Positions 1 through 7,718 are shown, numbered from the stretch's first letter. The stretch is DNA of 33,305 bases from Sphingorhabdus sp. EL138 (GCF_945890115.1 NZ_CAMDCK010000010.1:1-33305); one strand, 5' to 3'. Program-made: numbers and translations. Notes: generated by a model from the sequence alone, not told the origin.

Positions 1-138
1 ACCGCGTATTTGGTGCCCTTGTTTGTTGCCGTCGCAGGTTTCAGCCTGTTGTTCGGCGCGCTTGTGCTGATGCGGATGCGCGCTGCATTGGCGGAGATGC
101 GGATTGAAGCGCGGATGCGCCGGATGGCGCAAGGCTAA
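1..138 (+). CDS. ccmC: Heme exporter permease CcmC, C-terminal end (partial)
   Basis: Only the last 45 residues lie in the window; the gene begins upstream of base 1. The reading frame is open from base 1 to the TAA at 136-138. It shows one hydrophobic helix (about residues 3-24, ending LLFGALVLMRMR) followed by a basic, Met/Arg-rich cytoplasmic tail. CcmC is the inner-membrane component that, with CcmAB and CcmD, passes heme to the chaperone CcmE in System I cytochrome c maturation. The assignment rests mainly on context: the stop overlaps the start of a CcmD-like small membrane protein (TAATG), as is usual in alphaproteobacterial ccmABCD operons, and ccm genes follow. The fragment alone is too short to identify the family independently. 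Confidence 0.7.
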   Translation, partial: TAYLVPLFVAVAGFSLLFGALVLMRMRAALAEMRIEARMRRMAQG

Positions 139-269
139 TGCCCCACGCACCTTTCATCATCGCGTCATTCGCGGTCACGGGCGTCGCTATGATTTGGCTG
201 ATCGTTTCTAGCTATCTTTCCATGCGCCGTGCGGAAGCGTCGGCAGATGCATTTAGGGAACAGTCATGA
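138..269 (+). CDS. ccmD: Heme exporter protein CcmD
   Basis: This 43-residue protein has one membrane helix (about residues 6-27, FIIASFAVTGVAMIWLIVSS) followed by MRRAEASADAF. That is the typical CcmD build: a short N-terminus, a single helix, then a charged Arg/Ala/Glu tail. CcmD is a small accessory subunit that helps release holo-CcmE from the CcmABC complex in System I cytochrome c biogenesis. The start ATG overlaps the ccmC stop by one base, and the TGA overlaps the next ATG (ATGA at 266-269), implying translational coupling to the following ccmE start codon. The ORF is too short for many gene finders, but length, topology and position agree. The usual next gene, ccmE, is broken here, so this protein may no longer have a partner. 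Confidence 0.8.
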   Translation: MPHAPFIIASFAVTGVAMIWLIVSSYLSMRRAEASADAFREQS

Positions 270-331
270 AGCCCAAGCATCAGCGTTGTTGTTGGCCCTA
301 ATTGCCGTTGTGGCACTGGTCAGCGCTGGCC
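266..331 (+). pseudogene. ccmE: Remnant of the 5' end of ccmE (heme chaperone), truncated at a deletion junction
   Basis: The ATG overlapping the ccmD stop encodes MKPKHQR, the characteristic N-terminus of alphaproteobacterial CcmE. In this frame a TAA follows at 299-301. The hydrophobic anchor expected of CcmE, LLLALIAVVALVSAG, is present directly afterwards but in the neighbouring frame (286-330), as if one base were missing near 284-287 (for example a T lost before the TTG repeats). After SAG at about 330 the similarity to CcmE ends and the sequence becomes ccmH. The periplasmic beta-barrel with the heme-binding histidine is therefore absent. The piece is non-functional as read. A sequencing or assembly error is a live alternative to genuine decay. 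Confidence 0.7.
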
Positions 332-652
332 AACCGGCAACTCGCCGATCCCGCAAAGGAAGCAGAAGCCATGCGTCTGATGCACGGGCTGCGCTGCATT
401 CAATGTCAGGGGCAATCTATTGCAGATAGCGATGCCGATATGGCCGGCACTATGCGTGCCGAGGTGCGTCAACAAATCACCGCGGGTCAGAAACCACAAG
501 CCATTCGCAGCTGGATGATCGACCGTTATGGTGAATGGGTCAGTTTTGAACCGGATATGAAGGGTGCCGGACTTTTGCTCTGGATCGCGCCCTTTTTGAT
601 ATTCTTCGCTTCAATTTGGCTTGCCCGCGGATTGTTTCGGAGGCGCACATGA
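302..652 (+). pseudogene. ccmH: CcmH/CycL-type cytochrome c biogenesis protein, N-terminally truncated remnant
   Basis: From about base 323 the frame reads ALANRQLADPAKEAEAM and then carries the LRCIQCQGQ redox motif (Cys codons near 395 and 404), the helical QSIADSDADMAG segment and a C-terminal membrane helix (LLLWIAPFLIFFASIWLARG). This is the CcmH family, which reduces apocytochrome c thiols before heme attachment. No signal peptide can be translated in frame: an in-frame TAA lies at 299-301, the only start is a TTG at 302 without a ribosome binding site, and the hydrophobic stretch just upstream is out of frame and belongs to ccmE. The 3' end is intact and overlaps the ccmI ATG (ATGA, 649-652). 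ccmF and ccmG, expected between ccmE and ccmH, are missing. Confidence 0.75.
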
Positions 653-1305
653 ACGGTTGGCTTGCATTAGCGTTGTTATCGCTCCTCAGCCTGTCTGTGC
701 TGGTATATTGCGTGCGGTCGTCAAAGGGATTGTGGCAAGTTGCTGCGGCAGCAGTTTTGTTGGGAATGACCGGCTATGCCCTGCAGGGGCGTCCGTCTTT
801 ACCGCCCGCGCCAGCACAGCCGCTGGAGGCCAGTGCAGCCGGCGCAACGCAGCTGGTCGAGATCCGTGCGGATATGGACGAGAGCTTTGGCAGTGCGAAG
901 CGCTGGCTTGTGACGGCGGATTCCTTTGCCAAGCAGGGTGATTATCCTTTGGCTGCGTCTTATATCCAGTCAGGCTTACGCACTGAGCCGCAGAATGCCG
1001 ATTTATGGTCCGCACTTGGCCTGCAATTGATGCTGGCCAGCGAGGGGCAAATGTACCCGCCCGCAGTATTGGCGTTCGATAAAGCGCGGGCCATTCGGCC
1101 TAACTATCCTGCGCCTTATTATTTTGCGGGGCTCGCGCGTTTGTTTGCAGGCGACCTTGATGGGGCGATTTTGCACTGGGAGAAAACCGTTTCACTGGCA
1201 ACACCGAAAGCCAAATGGAAAACACGGATTGAGTCGCAACTGCAGGCGGCTAAGGCCTTGCAAGCGCAGGCGACAGAATCAGAGTTAAATATCAATTCCA
1301 AGTAA
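649..1305 (+). CDS. ccmI: Cytochrome c biogenesis TPR protein (CcmI/CycH-like)
   Basis: The ATG at 649 overlaps the ccmH stop, giving 218 residues. An in-frame upstream extension to 616 exists but would sit inside ccmH and lacks a signal. Two hydrophobic helices lie at the N-terminus (about residues 3-22 and 28-46), followed by a Pro/Ala linker and a soluble region of about residues 75-195 with tetratricopeptide character (FAKQGDYPLAASYIQSGLRTEPQNADLW, then AVLAFDKARAIRPNYPAPYYFAGLARLFAGDLDGAILHWEKTV in shorter blocks). CcmI-type proteins hold apocytochrome c in the periplasm for CcmFH. The ORF looks intact even though ccmE, ccmF and ccmG are absent next to it, which fits either a recent deletion or an assembly artefact. 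A generic TPR protein is the alternative, but position favours CcmI. Confidence 0.75.
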   Translation: MNGWLALALLSLLSLSVLVYCVRSSKGLWQVAAAAVLLGMTGYALQGRPSLPPAPAQPLEASAAGATQLVEIRADMDESFGSAKRWLVTADSFAKQGDYPLAASYIQSGLRTEPQNADLWSALGLQLMLASEGQMYPPAVLAFDKARAIRPNYPAPYYFAGLARLFAGDLDGAILHWEKTVSLATPKAKWKTRIESQLQAAKALQAQATESELNINSK

Positions 1306-1434
1306 TTGATTATAAGTTAGTTTTATAGATTTCGAACACAGAATTGCTGTGTTGTGAAGGGCAGTGCTCCATGCTATTGACCGCGCCCCAGTCACGGGAA
1401 AGGTGGCGTTTGGGGCATAAGCCGGGGAAACAAT

Positions 1435-3372
1435 ATGGTTGGACCGCAAGCAGACGATTTCGGTCATAGCGATCAGGATCACCATCACAGCCATGCCCCA
1501 AAAGGGTCGCTGTTGGCCTTATGCGTGGGCACTGTTGGCGTTGTCTTTGGCGACATCGGCACCAGTCCGATTTACGCATTCCGTGAAACCTTTGCTGGCC
1601 ATCACCCGATAACCCCCGACCCGATGCACATCAAGGGTGTGTTGAGCCTTGTGTTCTGGTCGATGATGATCGTGGTGACATTCAAATATGTCTTCACCAT
1701 TATGAAAGCCGACAATAAGGGCGAGGGCGGAAGCCTTGCCCTTTTGGCGCTGATCAACCGGCAGACGGCTGGCGCGAAATGGACAGCGCCTTTTGTCATG
1801 CTTGGGGTGTTTGCAACCGCGCTGTTTTATGGAGATTCCATGATTACGCCCGCCATGTCGATCTTGTCGGCGGCGGAAGGTCTGAAATATGTGAACGAAG
1901 GCTTTAGCGCATGGATATTGCCGATAGCTGTTGTGATTATCGGCGCGTTATTTGCATTTCAGTCACGCGGGACGGCGAAGGTGGGGGCTTGGTTTGGGCC
2001 AATCATGCTGGTCTATTTCGCGACATTGGCGGGCTTGGGTCTCATGCATCTGGTTAAGATGCCGTCGATCATCTTCGACGTTTTGAACCCCATGAATGCG
2101 TTTTATTTTTTCTATATTGATGGTTTTCGGGCCTTTGTGGCAATGGGCACCGTCGTTCTTGCCGTGACGGGTGCGGAGGCGCTTTACGCCGATATGGGGC
2201 ATTTCGGACGGCGGCCCATTAAGTTTAGCTGGCTGTTCTTCGTTCTGCCTGCGCTGATGCTCAATTATATGGGGCAGGGGGCAATGATATTGTCCATGAC
2301 CCCCGAAGAGGCGCAGGTTGCTATCCGCGACCCGTTTTTCCTGATGGTGCCAGAACTGATCAGCACGCCAGTCATTTTTCTCACGATCATGGCCGCCATC
2401 ATCGCCAGCCAAGCCGTTATTTCCGGCGCGTTTTCGTTAACGCAGCAGGCAATTCAGCTCGGCTTCATGCCGCGCCTCAGCATATTACACACCAGCGAAA
2501 AGGCCGCGGGGCAGATTTACATTCCGGCGATTAACTGGGGCCTTGCGGTGATGGTTTTGTTGCTGGTTTTATTCTTCCAGTCATCGTCCAACCTTGCCGC
2601 AGCTTATGGTATTGCGGTGACCGGCGCGATGTTCATTGATACCTGTTTGATTGCGGTGGTCCTGCTGTCATTGTGGAAATGGCCAAAGTGGAAAGCGCTG
2701 CCGATCCTCGCTTTGTTCTTCATCGTCGACTTTGCCTATTTGGGCGCCAATTTGTTGAAGGTGCCATCGGGCGGATGGGTGCCCTTGGTAATCGGCTTAG
2801 TCATCTTCACATTATTGACGACGTGGTCGCGTGGCCGCGCTTTGATGCGCGAACGCATGGCAGAAAGCACGATGCCAATGGAGATTTTCATAAAGTCTGC
2901 TGCCAATAGCGCGACCCGCGTGCCAGGCACGGCGATATTTATGGCGTCGGCAGCGAGCGGTGTTCCTTCGGCTTTGCTGCATAACATTAAGCATAATCGT
3001 ATTTTGCACGAGCGCGTCATCATCCTGACGGTGCAGATTGAGGATGTGCCTTATGTTGTGAGCTCTGATCGCATCATCTGTAAGGATTTGGGTGAAGGTT
3101 TCTACCGCGTAAAAATGCGCTTTGGCTTTTTGGAAGAGACCAATGTGCCAGCGACGTTGGACTTAGTTGATTTGTGCGGGCCTAAATTTGACATGATGCA
3201 CACCAGCTTTTTCCTGTCGCGTCAGACATTGATTGCATCCAAAATGCCCGGCATGGCGATCTGGCGGGAAAAGATATTTGCGTGGATGTTGCGCAATGCC
3301 GCCAATGCGATGGAGTTTTTCAAACTGCCCAGCAATCGGGTGGTGGAGTTGGGTAGCCAAGTCGAAATTTAA
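1435..3372 (+). CDS. kup: Low-affinity potassium uptake protein Kup
   Basis: This 645-residue integral membrane protein belongs to the KUP/HAK/KT family, which imports K+ together with protons. The signature [11 protein letters not shown] is at residues 39-49, about twelve hydrophobic helices follow to about residue 460, and a soluble C-terminal domain (about 480-645, including [17 protein letters not shown]) closes the protein. The length is typical for the family. The N-terminus before the first helix is His/Asp-rich ([10 protein letters not shown], residues 11-20); its role is unknown. The start ATG at 1435 has a purine-rich GGGGAAA 5-6 bases upstream. The 129-bp gap before it contains a 7-bp hairpin at 1335-1353 without a T-run. 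No K+-riboswitch was recognised. The gene appears monocistronic and is followed by a hairpin at 3381-3404. Confidence 0.95.
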   Translation: MVGPQADDFGHSDQDHHHSHAPKGSLLALCVGTVGVVFGDIGTSPIYAFRETFAGHHPITPDPMHIKGVLSLVFWSMMIVVTFKYVFTIMKADNKGEGGSLALLALINRQTAGAKWTAPFVMLGVFATALFYGDSMITPAMSILSAAEGLKYVNEGFSAWILPIAVVIIGALFAFQSRGTAKVGAWFGPIMLVYFATLAGLGLMHLVKMPSIIFDVLNPMNAFYFFYIDGFRAFVAMGTVVLAVTGAEALYADMGHFGRRPIKFSWLFFVLPALMLNYMGQGAMILSMTPEEAQVAIRDPFFLMVPELISTPVIFLTIMAAIIASQAVISGAFSLTQQAIQLGFMPRLSILHTSEKAAGQIYIPAINWGLAVMVLLLVLFFQSSSNLAAAYGIAVTGAMFIDTCLIAVVLLSLWKWPKWKALPILALFFIVDFAYLGANLLKVPSGGWVPLVIGLVIFTLLTTWSRGRALMRERMAESTMPMEIFIKSAANSATRVPGTAIFMASAASGVPSALLHNIKHNRILHERVIILTVQIEDVPYVVSSDRIICKDLGEGFYRVKMRFGFLEETNVPATLDLVDLCGPKFDMMHTSFFLSRQTLIASKMPGMAIWREKIFAWMLRNAANAMEFFKLPSNRVVELGSQVEI

Positions 3373-3380
3373 CGCAGCTT

Positions 3381-3408
3381 GCTGCACCGCTTTTACGGGG
3401 CAGCATTT
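3381..3408 (+). terminator. Candidate intrinsic terminator of kup
   Basis: A hairpin with 9-bp arms (3381-3389 with 3396-3404, one A/G mismatch) and a six-base loop lies 8 bases after the kup stop and is followed by ATTTT. The T-run is short, so termination may be partial. Confidence 0.5.
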
Positions 3409-3479
3409 TGCAACAAAATAGATGCTATGCATTTTTGCACTGGACGGATGTTGTTGCAGTTGGCTATCGCAGGACCATA

Positions 3480-3530
3480 ATGAATGTGGCTTTCGACCTT
3501 TCGCTTCTACTTCGACTTACACGCCCTTAG
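3480..3530 (+). CDS. leuL: Leucine-rich leader peptide upstream of leuA
   Basis: A 16-codon ORF encodes MNVAFDLSLLLRLTRP followed by TAG. Five of seven consecutive codons (residues 7-13) are Leu: CTT, CTT, CTA, CTT, CTT interrupted by Ser and Arg. An AGGA ribosome binding sequence lies at 3471-3474, six bases-or-so before the ATG. The stop codon falls inside the left arm of an 11-bp inverted repeat (3523-3533 with 3564-3574). This is the layout of a ribosome-mediated attenuator: a ribosome stalled on Leu codons when charged tRNA-Leu is scarce would leave the arm free to pair. The peptide itself presumably has no other function. The identification is from codon content, ribosome site, position before leuA and overlapping RNA structure. 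Confidence 0.8.
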   Translation: MNVAFDLSLLLRLTRP

Positions 3531-3635
3531 GCGTGCCTGTTTTGCTGACCTCGTTCGGCAACCCGCCTAAGGGCCACACCACCGCAAATTTTACCACCGC
3601 AAATTTTAATAGCCCGTGAACCGGGCGTCTTAGCG
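3520..3635 (+). promoter_or_regulatory. Mutually exclusive RNA hairpins (leuA attenuator-like region)
   Basis: Three pairings can be drawn. A local hairpin uses 3520-3525 with 3530-3535 (6 bp, loop CTTA) and includes the leader stop codon. A long-range hairpin pairs 3523-3533 with 3564-3574 (11 bp, perfect). The second arm can also pair weakly with 3629-3635 (CTTAGCG, one bulge), and a separate 5-bp hairpin lies at 3612-3626. The first two exclude each other, and ribosome position on the leader ORF would choose between them. I do not see a classic GC hairpin followed by a long T-run, so whether the outcome is transcription termination or altered translation of leuA is open. Confidence 0.55.
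3578..3607 (+). repeat. Perfect 15-bp tandem duplication in the leuA 5' UTR
   Basis: The unit ACCACCGCAAATTTT occurs twice without a gap (3578-3592 and 3593-3607) between the long-range hairpin and the leuA start. It looks like a recent slippage or small duplication. Confidence 0.9.
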
Positions 3636-3650
3636 AAGTTGCCACTTATC

Positions 3651-5321
3651 ATGATGCTTTCTGACCCATCACGTAAATACCGCCCTTTTCCCCAAGTTGA
3701 TCTGCCCGACCGTATATGGCCGACGCGGACTATCGACCGCGCGCCACGTTGGCTTTCCACCGACCTGCGCGATGGAAACCAAGCGCTCATCGACCCCATG
3801 GGGACGGAGAAGAAAAAACGCTTTTTTGACCTGTTGCTGAAGGTCGGCGTAAAAGAGATTGAGGTTGGCTTCCCAAGTTCGGGTGCCACGGATTTCGACT
3901 TTATTCGCGGGCTCGTCGACAGCGGATGCATTCCGGATGACGTTACGATCCAAAGCCTGACCCAGTCGCGGCGCGACCTGATTGAAAAAACGTTCGAGAG
4001 CATGGCTGGCGCGCCGCGCGCAATTGTCCATCTCTACAATGCGGTCAGCCCGGCGTGGCGCGATATCGTCTTCAACCTCGACAAGGCGGGCGTGAAGGCG
4101 ATCGCTATCGAAGGCGCGCATATCCTGAAAGAGCAAGCGACGAAATATCCGCAAACCGACTGGCATTTCGAATATAGCCCGGAAACATTTTCGACGGCGG
4201 AACTCGAATTCAGCCTTGAGGTGTGCGAAGCGGTGATGGACGTGCTGCAACCCACGGCGGCAAAGCCACTGATCCTCAATCTGCCAGCGACGATTGAGGC
4301 CGCCATGCCCAATGTCTATGCCGATCAGATCGAATGGATGTGCCGCAACATCAGCGCGCGCGATCATGTCGTCATCAGCCTGCATCCCCACAATGATCGC
4401 GGCAGCGGCATCGCCGCCGCCGAGCTGGGCTTGCTGGCAGGCGGTGACCGCATCGAAGGTTGCCTGTTCGGCAATGGTGAACGCACCGGCAATGTCGATT
4501 TGGTGACGCTGGCGCTGAACATGTATACCCAAGGATTGAATCCTGGCCTGGATTTTAGCGACATTGACGAGGTCATTCAGACGGTCGAATATTGCAACCA
4601 GTTGCCCGTACACCCGCGCCATCCTTATGCTGGCGAATTGGTATTCACCGCCTTTTCAGGGTCGCATCAGGACGCGATTAAAAAAGGGTTCGCGGCACAA
4701 GAACGGCAGAATGACGAAATCTGGCGCGTGCCCTATTTGCCCATTGATCCCGCCGATTTGGGCCGCAATTATGAAGCCGTCATTCGCGTCAATTCGCAAA
4801 GCGGCAAGGGCGGCGTGGCTTGGGTGATCGAGCAGGACCAAGGTTTGAAGCTGCCCAAACGGATGCAGGCGAATTTTTCGACTACCGTTCAAGCATTGTC
4901 CGACAGTACCGGACGCGAACTGACCAGCGGTGATATTTGGGAGGCGTTTGAAAAGCGTTATTATCTAAAGGGCGATGGCCGGTTCCTGTTAATCGATTTC
5001 CACGAAACCCAAAGCCAGCGGCAAAAGGACGAACGCATATTTGCGGGTAATATCCGCATAGATGGCGTCGAACAAAGCGTCAGCGGACGTGGTAACGGCC
5101 TGATTTCCAGCCTTGCCAACGCATTGGAGGACGCGCTGGGCGGGCGGCTGGATATCATCGACTATAGCGAGCATGCTATTGGCCATGGCACCGATGCCCG
5201 CGCCGCTGCTTATGTCGAATGCCGCGTGGGTGACGGACCGATTATATTTGGCGTCGGTATCAGTCAGGATGTGGCCACAGCGTCCGTCAGGGCCATTCTG
5301 AGCGCTGCTAACGGCGCTTAG
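3651..5321 (+). CDS. leuA: 2-isopropylmalate synthase
   Basis: LeuA condenses acetyl-CoA with 2-oxoisovalerate to give 2-isopropylmalate, the first committed step of leucine synthesis. From the ATG at 3651 the protein has 556 residues, the long LeuA form (E. coli type is about 523). Visible motifs are [11 protein letters not shown] (36-46, metal-binding Asp), LHPHNDRG (about 244-251, metal-binding His pair) and GNGERTGN (about 274-281). The C-terminal allosteric domain for leucine feedback covers about residues 425-550. A second ATG at 3654 is equally possible; neither has a clear Shine-Dalgarno site, so translation may depend on the leader RNA. The gene stands alone, preceded by a leucine leader peptide (3480-3530), which supports regulation by leucine supply at RNA level in addition to feedback inhibition. 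Confidence 0.95.
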   Translation: MMLSDPSRKYRPFPQVDLPDRIWPTRTIDRAPRWLSTDLRDGNQALIDPMGTEKKKRFFDLLLKVGVKEIEVGFPSSGATDFDFIRGLVDSGCIPDDVTIQSLTQSRRDLIEKTFESMAGAPRAIVHLYNAVSPAWRDIVFNLDKAGVKAIAIEGAHILKEQATKYPQTDWHFEYSPETFSTAELEFSLEVCEAVMDVLQPTAAKPLILNLPATIEAAMPNVYADQIEWMCRNISARDHVVISLHPHNDRGSGIAAAELGLLAGGDRIEGCLFGNGERTGNVDLVTLALNMYTQGLNPGLDFSDIDEVIQTVEYCNQLPVHPRHPYAGELVFTAFSGSHQDAIKKGFAAQERQNDEIWRVPYLPIDPADLGRNYEAVIRVNSQSGKGGVAWVIEQDQGLKLPKRMQANFSTTVQALSDSTGRELTSGDIWEAFEKRYYLKGDGRFLLIDFHETQSQRQKDERIFAGNIRIDGVEQSVSGRGNGLISSLANALEDALGGRLDIIDYSEHAIGHGTDARAAAYVECRVGDGPIIFGVGISQDVATASVRAILSAANGA

Positions 5322-5329
5322 GACAAAAT

Positions 5330-5377
5330 CCACCGCAGCGATGCAGTGTATCTGCGCTGGAGCGCTCCGGTGGTATT
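5330..5377 (+). terminator. Candidate structured terminator after leuA
   Basis: Outer arms CCACCG (5330-5335) and CGGTGG (5368-5373) enclose smaller complementary segments (CAGC/GCTG, GCAG/CTGC), followed by TATTTG. The stem is interrupted and the T-run weak, so this is tentative. The rest of the 226-bp gap to the next gene holds only a possible promoter. Confidence 0.35.
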
Positions 5378-5482
5378 TGCCTTCAGGCCTTGCATCTGCA
5401 GCTATGGCAAACATTGGGGCGGGGTAAAGCACGCGCGCCGGAGCACCTTACCCTACGGCATAGCCCGTTCAAAAAGGTGGGT

Positions 5483-5512
5483 TTGACAGCCGCTACGCGC
5501 TGTGGCTAACCC
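5483..5512 (+). promoter_or_regulatory. Possible sigma-70 promoter for the nitronate monooxygenase gene
   Basis: A consensus -35 TTGACA is at 5483-5488. With an 18-bp spacer the -10 would be TAACCC at 5507-5512, which is a poor match. The spacer contains a short hairpin (ACAGC/GCTGT). Confidence 0.3.
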
Positions 5513-5547
5513 GCATTTAATTGATGATTTAACAAGGGATTCGACGC

Positions 5548-6519
5548 ATGGCACTTCCGGCAATTTTTGATAATCTTCGGCTTCCAGTGATCGGCTCACC
5601 GCTGTTCATCGTGTCCGGGCCAGAACTGGTCATCGCACAGTGTAAGGCGGGTGTTGTCGGGTCGTTTCCGGCGCTCAATGCACGTCCTGCAAGCCAATTG
5701 GACGAATGGCTGCATCAGATTACCGAAGAGCTGGCGGCCCATAATCGTGACAATCCTGATCGTCCCGCCGCGCCTTATGCGGTGAACCAGATTGTCCATA
5801 AGTCGAATAACCGGCTGCAGGAAGATATTGCCATTTGTGCCAAATGGCAGGTGCCAATCACCATCACCTCGCTGGGCGCGCAGGAAGAATTGAACAAAGC
5901 CGTGCATAGCTGGGGCGGGATTGCGTTGCATGACGTCATCAATGACCGGTTCGCACGCAAGGCAATCGAAAAGGGCGCCGATGGCCTCATTCCAGTTGCC
6001 GCTGGCGCTGGCGGTCATGCCGGCGTGACGTCGCCTTTCGCGTTGATGCGTGAAATCCGCGAATGGTTTGACGGGCCTGTCGCTTTGTCCGGCTCTATCG
6101 CGCATGGTGCCTCGGTCCTTGCAGCACAGGCCATGGGCGCAGATTTTGGCTATATCGGCAGCGCTTTCATCGCGACCAAGGAAGCGAACGCGGTTGACGG
6201 TTATAAGGAAGATATCGTGGACGCGAAGGCCGCCGACATTGTCTATTCCGACCTGTTCACCGGCGTCAGCGGCAACTATCTGCGCCAATCGATTGAGCGC
6301 GCTGGGATGGATCCTGACAACCTGCCCAAGGGCGACATTTCTACGATGGACTTCGGTTCCGGCGGCAACAGTGAAGCCAAGGCGTGGAAAGACATTTGGG
6401 GCTCGGGCCAAGGCATTGGCGCGGTTAAAGCTGTCAAAACCGTTGCAGAATTCGTTGACCAGCTTGAGGCGGAATATCGCGCAGCGAAAGCCAGCCTTGA
6501 TACTCGCTATTTGGGGTAA
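5548..6519 (+). CDS. Nitronate monooxygenase family flavoprotein
   Basis: This 323-residue protein has the FMN-dependent TIM-barrel build of the NMO/2-nitropropane dioxygenase family, which oxidises alkyl nitronates such as propionate-3-nitronate to carbonyl compounds and nitrite. The N-terminal IFDNLRLPVIGSPLFIVSGPELV is typical, GAGGHAG at about residues 153-159 contains the conserved active-site His region, and the phosphate-binding segment SGSIAHGASVLAAQAMGADF followed by GYIGSAFIATKEA lies at about 184-215. The start ATG at 5548 has an AAGGGA sequence about nine bases upstream. No neighbour suggests a particular substrate; detoxification of nitro compounds is the usual proposal for the family. 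Some members act as other flavin oxidoreductases, so the exact substrate is open. Confidence 0.88.
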   Translation: MALPAIFDNLRLPVIGSPLFIVSGPELVIAQCKAGVVGSFPALNARPASQLDEWLHQITEELAAHNRDNPDRPAAPYAVNQIVHKSNNRLQEDIAICAKWQVPITITSLGAQEELNKAVHSWGGIALHDVINDRFARKAIEKGADGLIPVAAGAGGHAGVTSPFALMREIREWFDGPVALSGSIAHGASVLAAQAMGADFGYIGSAFIATKEANAVDGYKEDIVDAKAADIVYSDLFTGVSGNYLRQSIERAGMDPDNLPKGDISTMDFGSGGNSEAKAWKDIWGSGQGIGAVKAVKTVAEFVDQLEAEYRAAKASLDTRYLG

Positions 6520-6550
6520 GTGCGCTCCAGCAGTTTAATCACCTACCACT

Positions 6551-6639
6551 GTCATCCTCGCGCATGGGGATCCATGGCCTGCGGCGGAAGTTTAAAATGA
6601 CGGGTCAGACCATGGACCTCCGATCACGTCGGGGGTGAC
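6551..6639. repeat. Paired inverted palindromic repeats (REP-like, GTCAT...CCATGG family)
   Basis: The left unit 6551-6581 (GTCATCCTCGCG... ending ATCCATGGCCTG) and the right unit 6606-6639 (CAGACCATGG... ending GGGGGTGAC) face each other across about 24 bp. Both resemble the units at 27863-27969 and those flanking the GIY-YIG gene at 29329-29694. The pair lies just after the nitronate monooxygenase gene. Within the 323-bp gap to the next gene I see only this element and the repeat at 6713-6819. Confidence 0.75.
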
Positions 6640-6712
6640 AATGTTTTGGGCTGGGATTTCGCTCGGCGATGCAGTCGCCAGACTGCTGCCTGTTTTGTTC
6701 TGCCCAATTTTC

Positions 6713-6819
6713 TCACGCAAAGCCGCAAAGACACAAAGAAGGAGATTCTTCAATTTCCTTATCTTTGCGCCTTCGCGGCTTTGCGTGATGATATTTAGAC
6801 CTTAGCTGGCTTTTTCAAA
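6713..6819 (+). repeat. 107-bp direct repeat, copy A (palindrome plus yceI 3' tail)
   Basis: It matches 7954-8060 base for base without gaps apart from roughly eight to ten substitutions (offset 1241). The first 76 bp form a long imperfect palindrome with perfect 14-bp ends, TCACGCAAAGCCGC (6713-6726) and GCGGCTTTGCGTGA (6775-6788). The last part repeats the 3' end of yceI, including the complement of codons for FEKAS and the stop (6802-6819). Similarity stops immediately after, at GGTGG versus CGCAA. Confidence 0.9.
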
Positions 6820-6842
6820 GGTGGATTTACGCAGTCCCGGCC

Positions 6843-7664
6843 CTAATTCTCTTGGATATATTCCACCATTGCACCTCTGAGGCGCTTTTGCTGCTGCCAA
6901 ATAGGCCTGTCTGGCGCAATTTTATACAGCGCATGCAAATACGCACGATCCCAGATGGTCAGGTTACGTAGCGCCTCTATTCGTGGCTTATCATTGTTAA
7001 ACATGCCCAAAATCGATGAATTGCCGATAGCTTCCTGCGTTGCGCCGTTAATTTGGGCAAATGCGATCATGGAGATGTAGCTCGCCACAGATTCCAACGG
7101 ATATCCGTTGGACTGACTTATATCGACGATGATAACCGTAGATTTAAGATCAATCTCGTAGCCGGTGGAAATCAAGCTGGCGACGTTTCCTGTTCGTCTA
7201 CCCTCTGTAGCGTACCACCATCGCACAGGCTTTTTTGACTGCATAAGCTCGTCAATTTTCCGGATTGGTTGCGCGCCGATTATGGCAGAATATCTGCGTT
7301 TCAAAGCCGCCATAAGTGCATCGCCGTCCTTTGAAAACATAACATGTATATTGGGCCGACATCCCTCCGATGCCTCTTTGGGTGCTCTTGCTACTGTTGC
7401 AGTTTCCCGAATTTTTTTTCGTATCAAGTCATGATATGCAAGATCAATTCCCACGATCTTGATGCAAAACGGATCATCACGGCGGGAGAATTGGTTTTGT
7501 TCTGCTGTATCTGAAATAGTTCTTACGAAATTCAGCGTTTGTTTTTTGAGTTCTTTATGTGCACGCGCTGGCGCAGTGACGATTATGTCAGTCGGTTTTT
7601 GATCCGGCGGGGTATTTCCGAGCAAAAGAAACAATAGGGCTGTTCCACGAAATGCGTAGGGCAT
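6843..7664 (-). CDS. Uncharacterised exported protein (273 aa)
   Basis: From the ATG at 7664 the protein starts MPYAFRGTALLFLLLGNTPP, a plausible signal peptide, followed by DIIVTAPARAHKELKKQTLNF. A GGGAG site lies about 7 bases before this ATG. An upstream in-frame ATG at 7805 with its own GAGGGA site would add 47 residues and bury the signal, so it is less likely. The mature part has Cys in DPFCIKIVGID and in EGCRPNIHVMF, and a conserved-looking end (LTIWDRAYLHALYKI). I recognise a resemblance to a family of exported, function-unknown proteins common in Sphingomonadaceae that open with an (I)VVTG-like segment and share the two-Cys and W-D-xx-L-ALY features. No catalytic motif is evident. 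By eye the gene is more AT-rich than its neighbours, and it lies between 107-bp direct repeats, suggesting acquisition or duplication. Confidence 0.7.
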   Translation of the reverse strand: MPYAFRGTALLFLLLGNTPPDQKPTDIIVTAPARAHKELKKQTLNFVRTISDTAEQNQFSRRDDPFCIKIVGIDLAYHDLIRKKIRETATVARAPKEASEGCRPNIHVMFSKDGDALMAALKRRYSAIIGAQPIRKIDELMQSKKPVRWWYATEGRRTGNVASLISTGYEIDLKSTVIIVDISQSNGYPLESVASYISMIAFAQINGATQEAIGNSSILGMFNNDKPRIEALRNLTIWDRAYLHALYKIAPDRPIWQQQKRLRGAMVEYIQEN

Positions 7665-7692
7665 TGATCGCTCCCAAGACCGTGCGCACGTT

Positions 7693-7718
7693 ATTGCAAT
7701 ACCCGATTGCAATACCCG
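7693..7718 (+). repeat. 13-bp tandem duplication upstream of the exported-protein gene
   Basis: ATTGCAATACCCG occurs twice in direct succession (7693-7705, 7706-7718), about 30 bp before the chosen start codon (minus strand). Otherwise the stretch 7665-7953 contains no convincing gene. Confidence 0.8.

Noticed and set aside
229-429. 66-residue frame with a hydrophobic signal-like stretch
   Set aside because: The hydrophobic part is the displaced ccmE anchor; the frame then runs out of phase through ccmH and shows no family similarity.
1335-1353. 7-bp hairpin between ccmI and kup
   Set aside because: No T-run follows it, so it is not listed as a terminator.
3669-4622. Long 317-residue minus-strand ORF opposite leuA
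   Set aside because: It is an antisense shadow of leuA; its length comes from codon bias, and it has no start signal or family motif.
5596-6411. 271-residue minus-strand ORF opposite the nitronate monooxygenase gene
   Set aside because: Antisense shadow of a well-supported gene.
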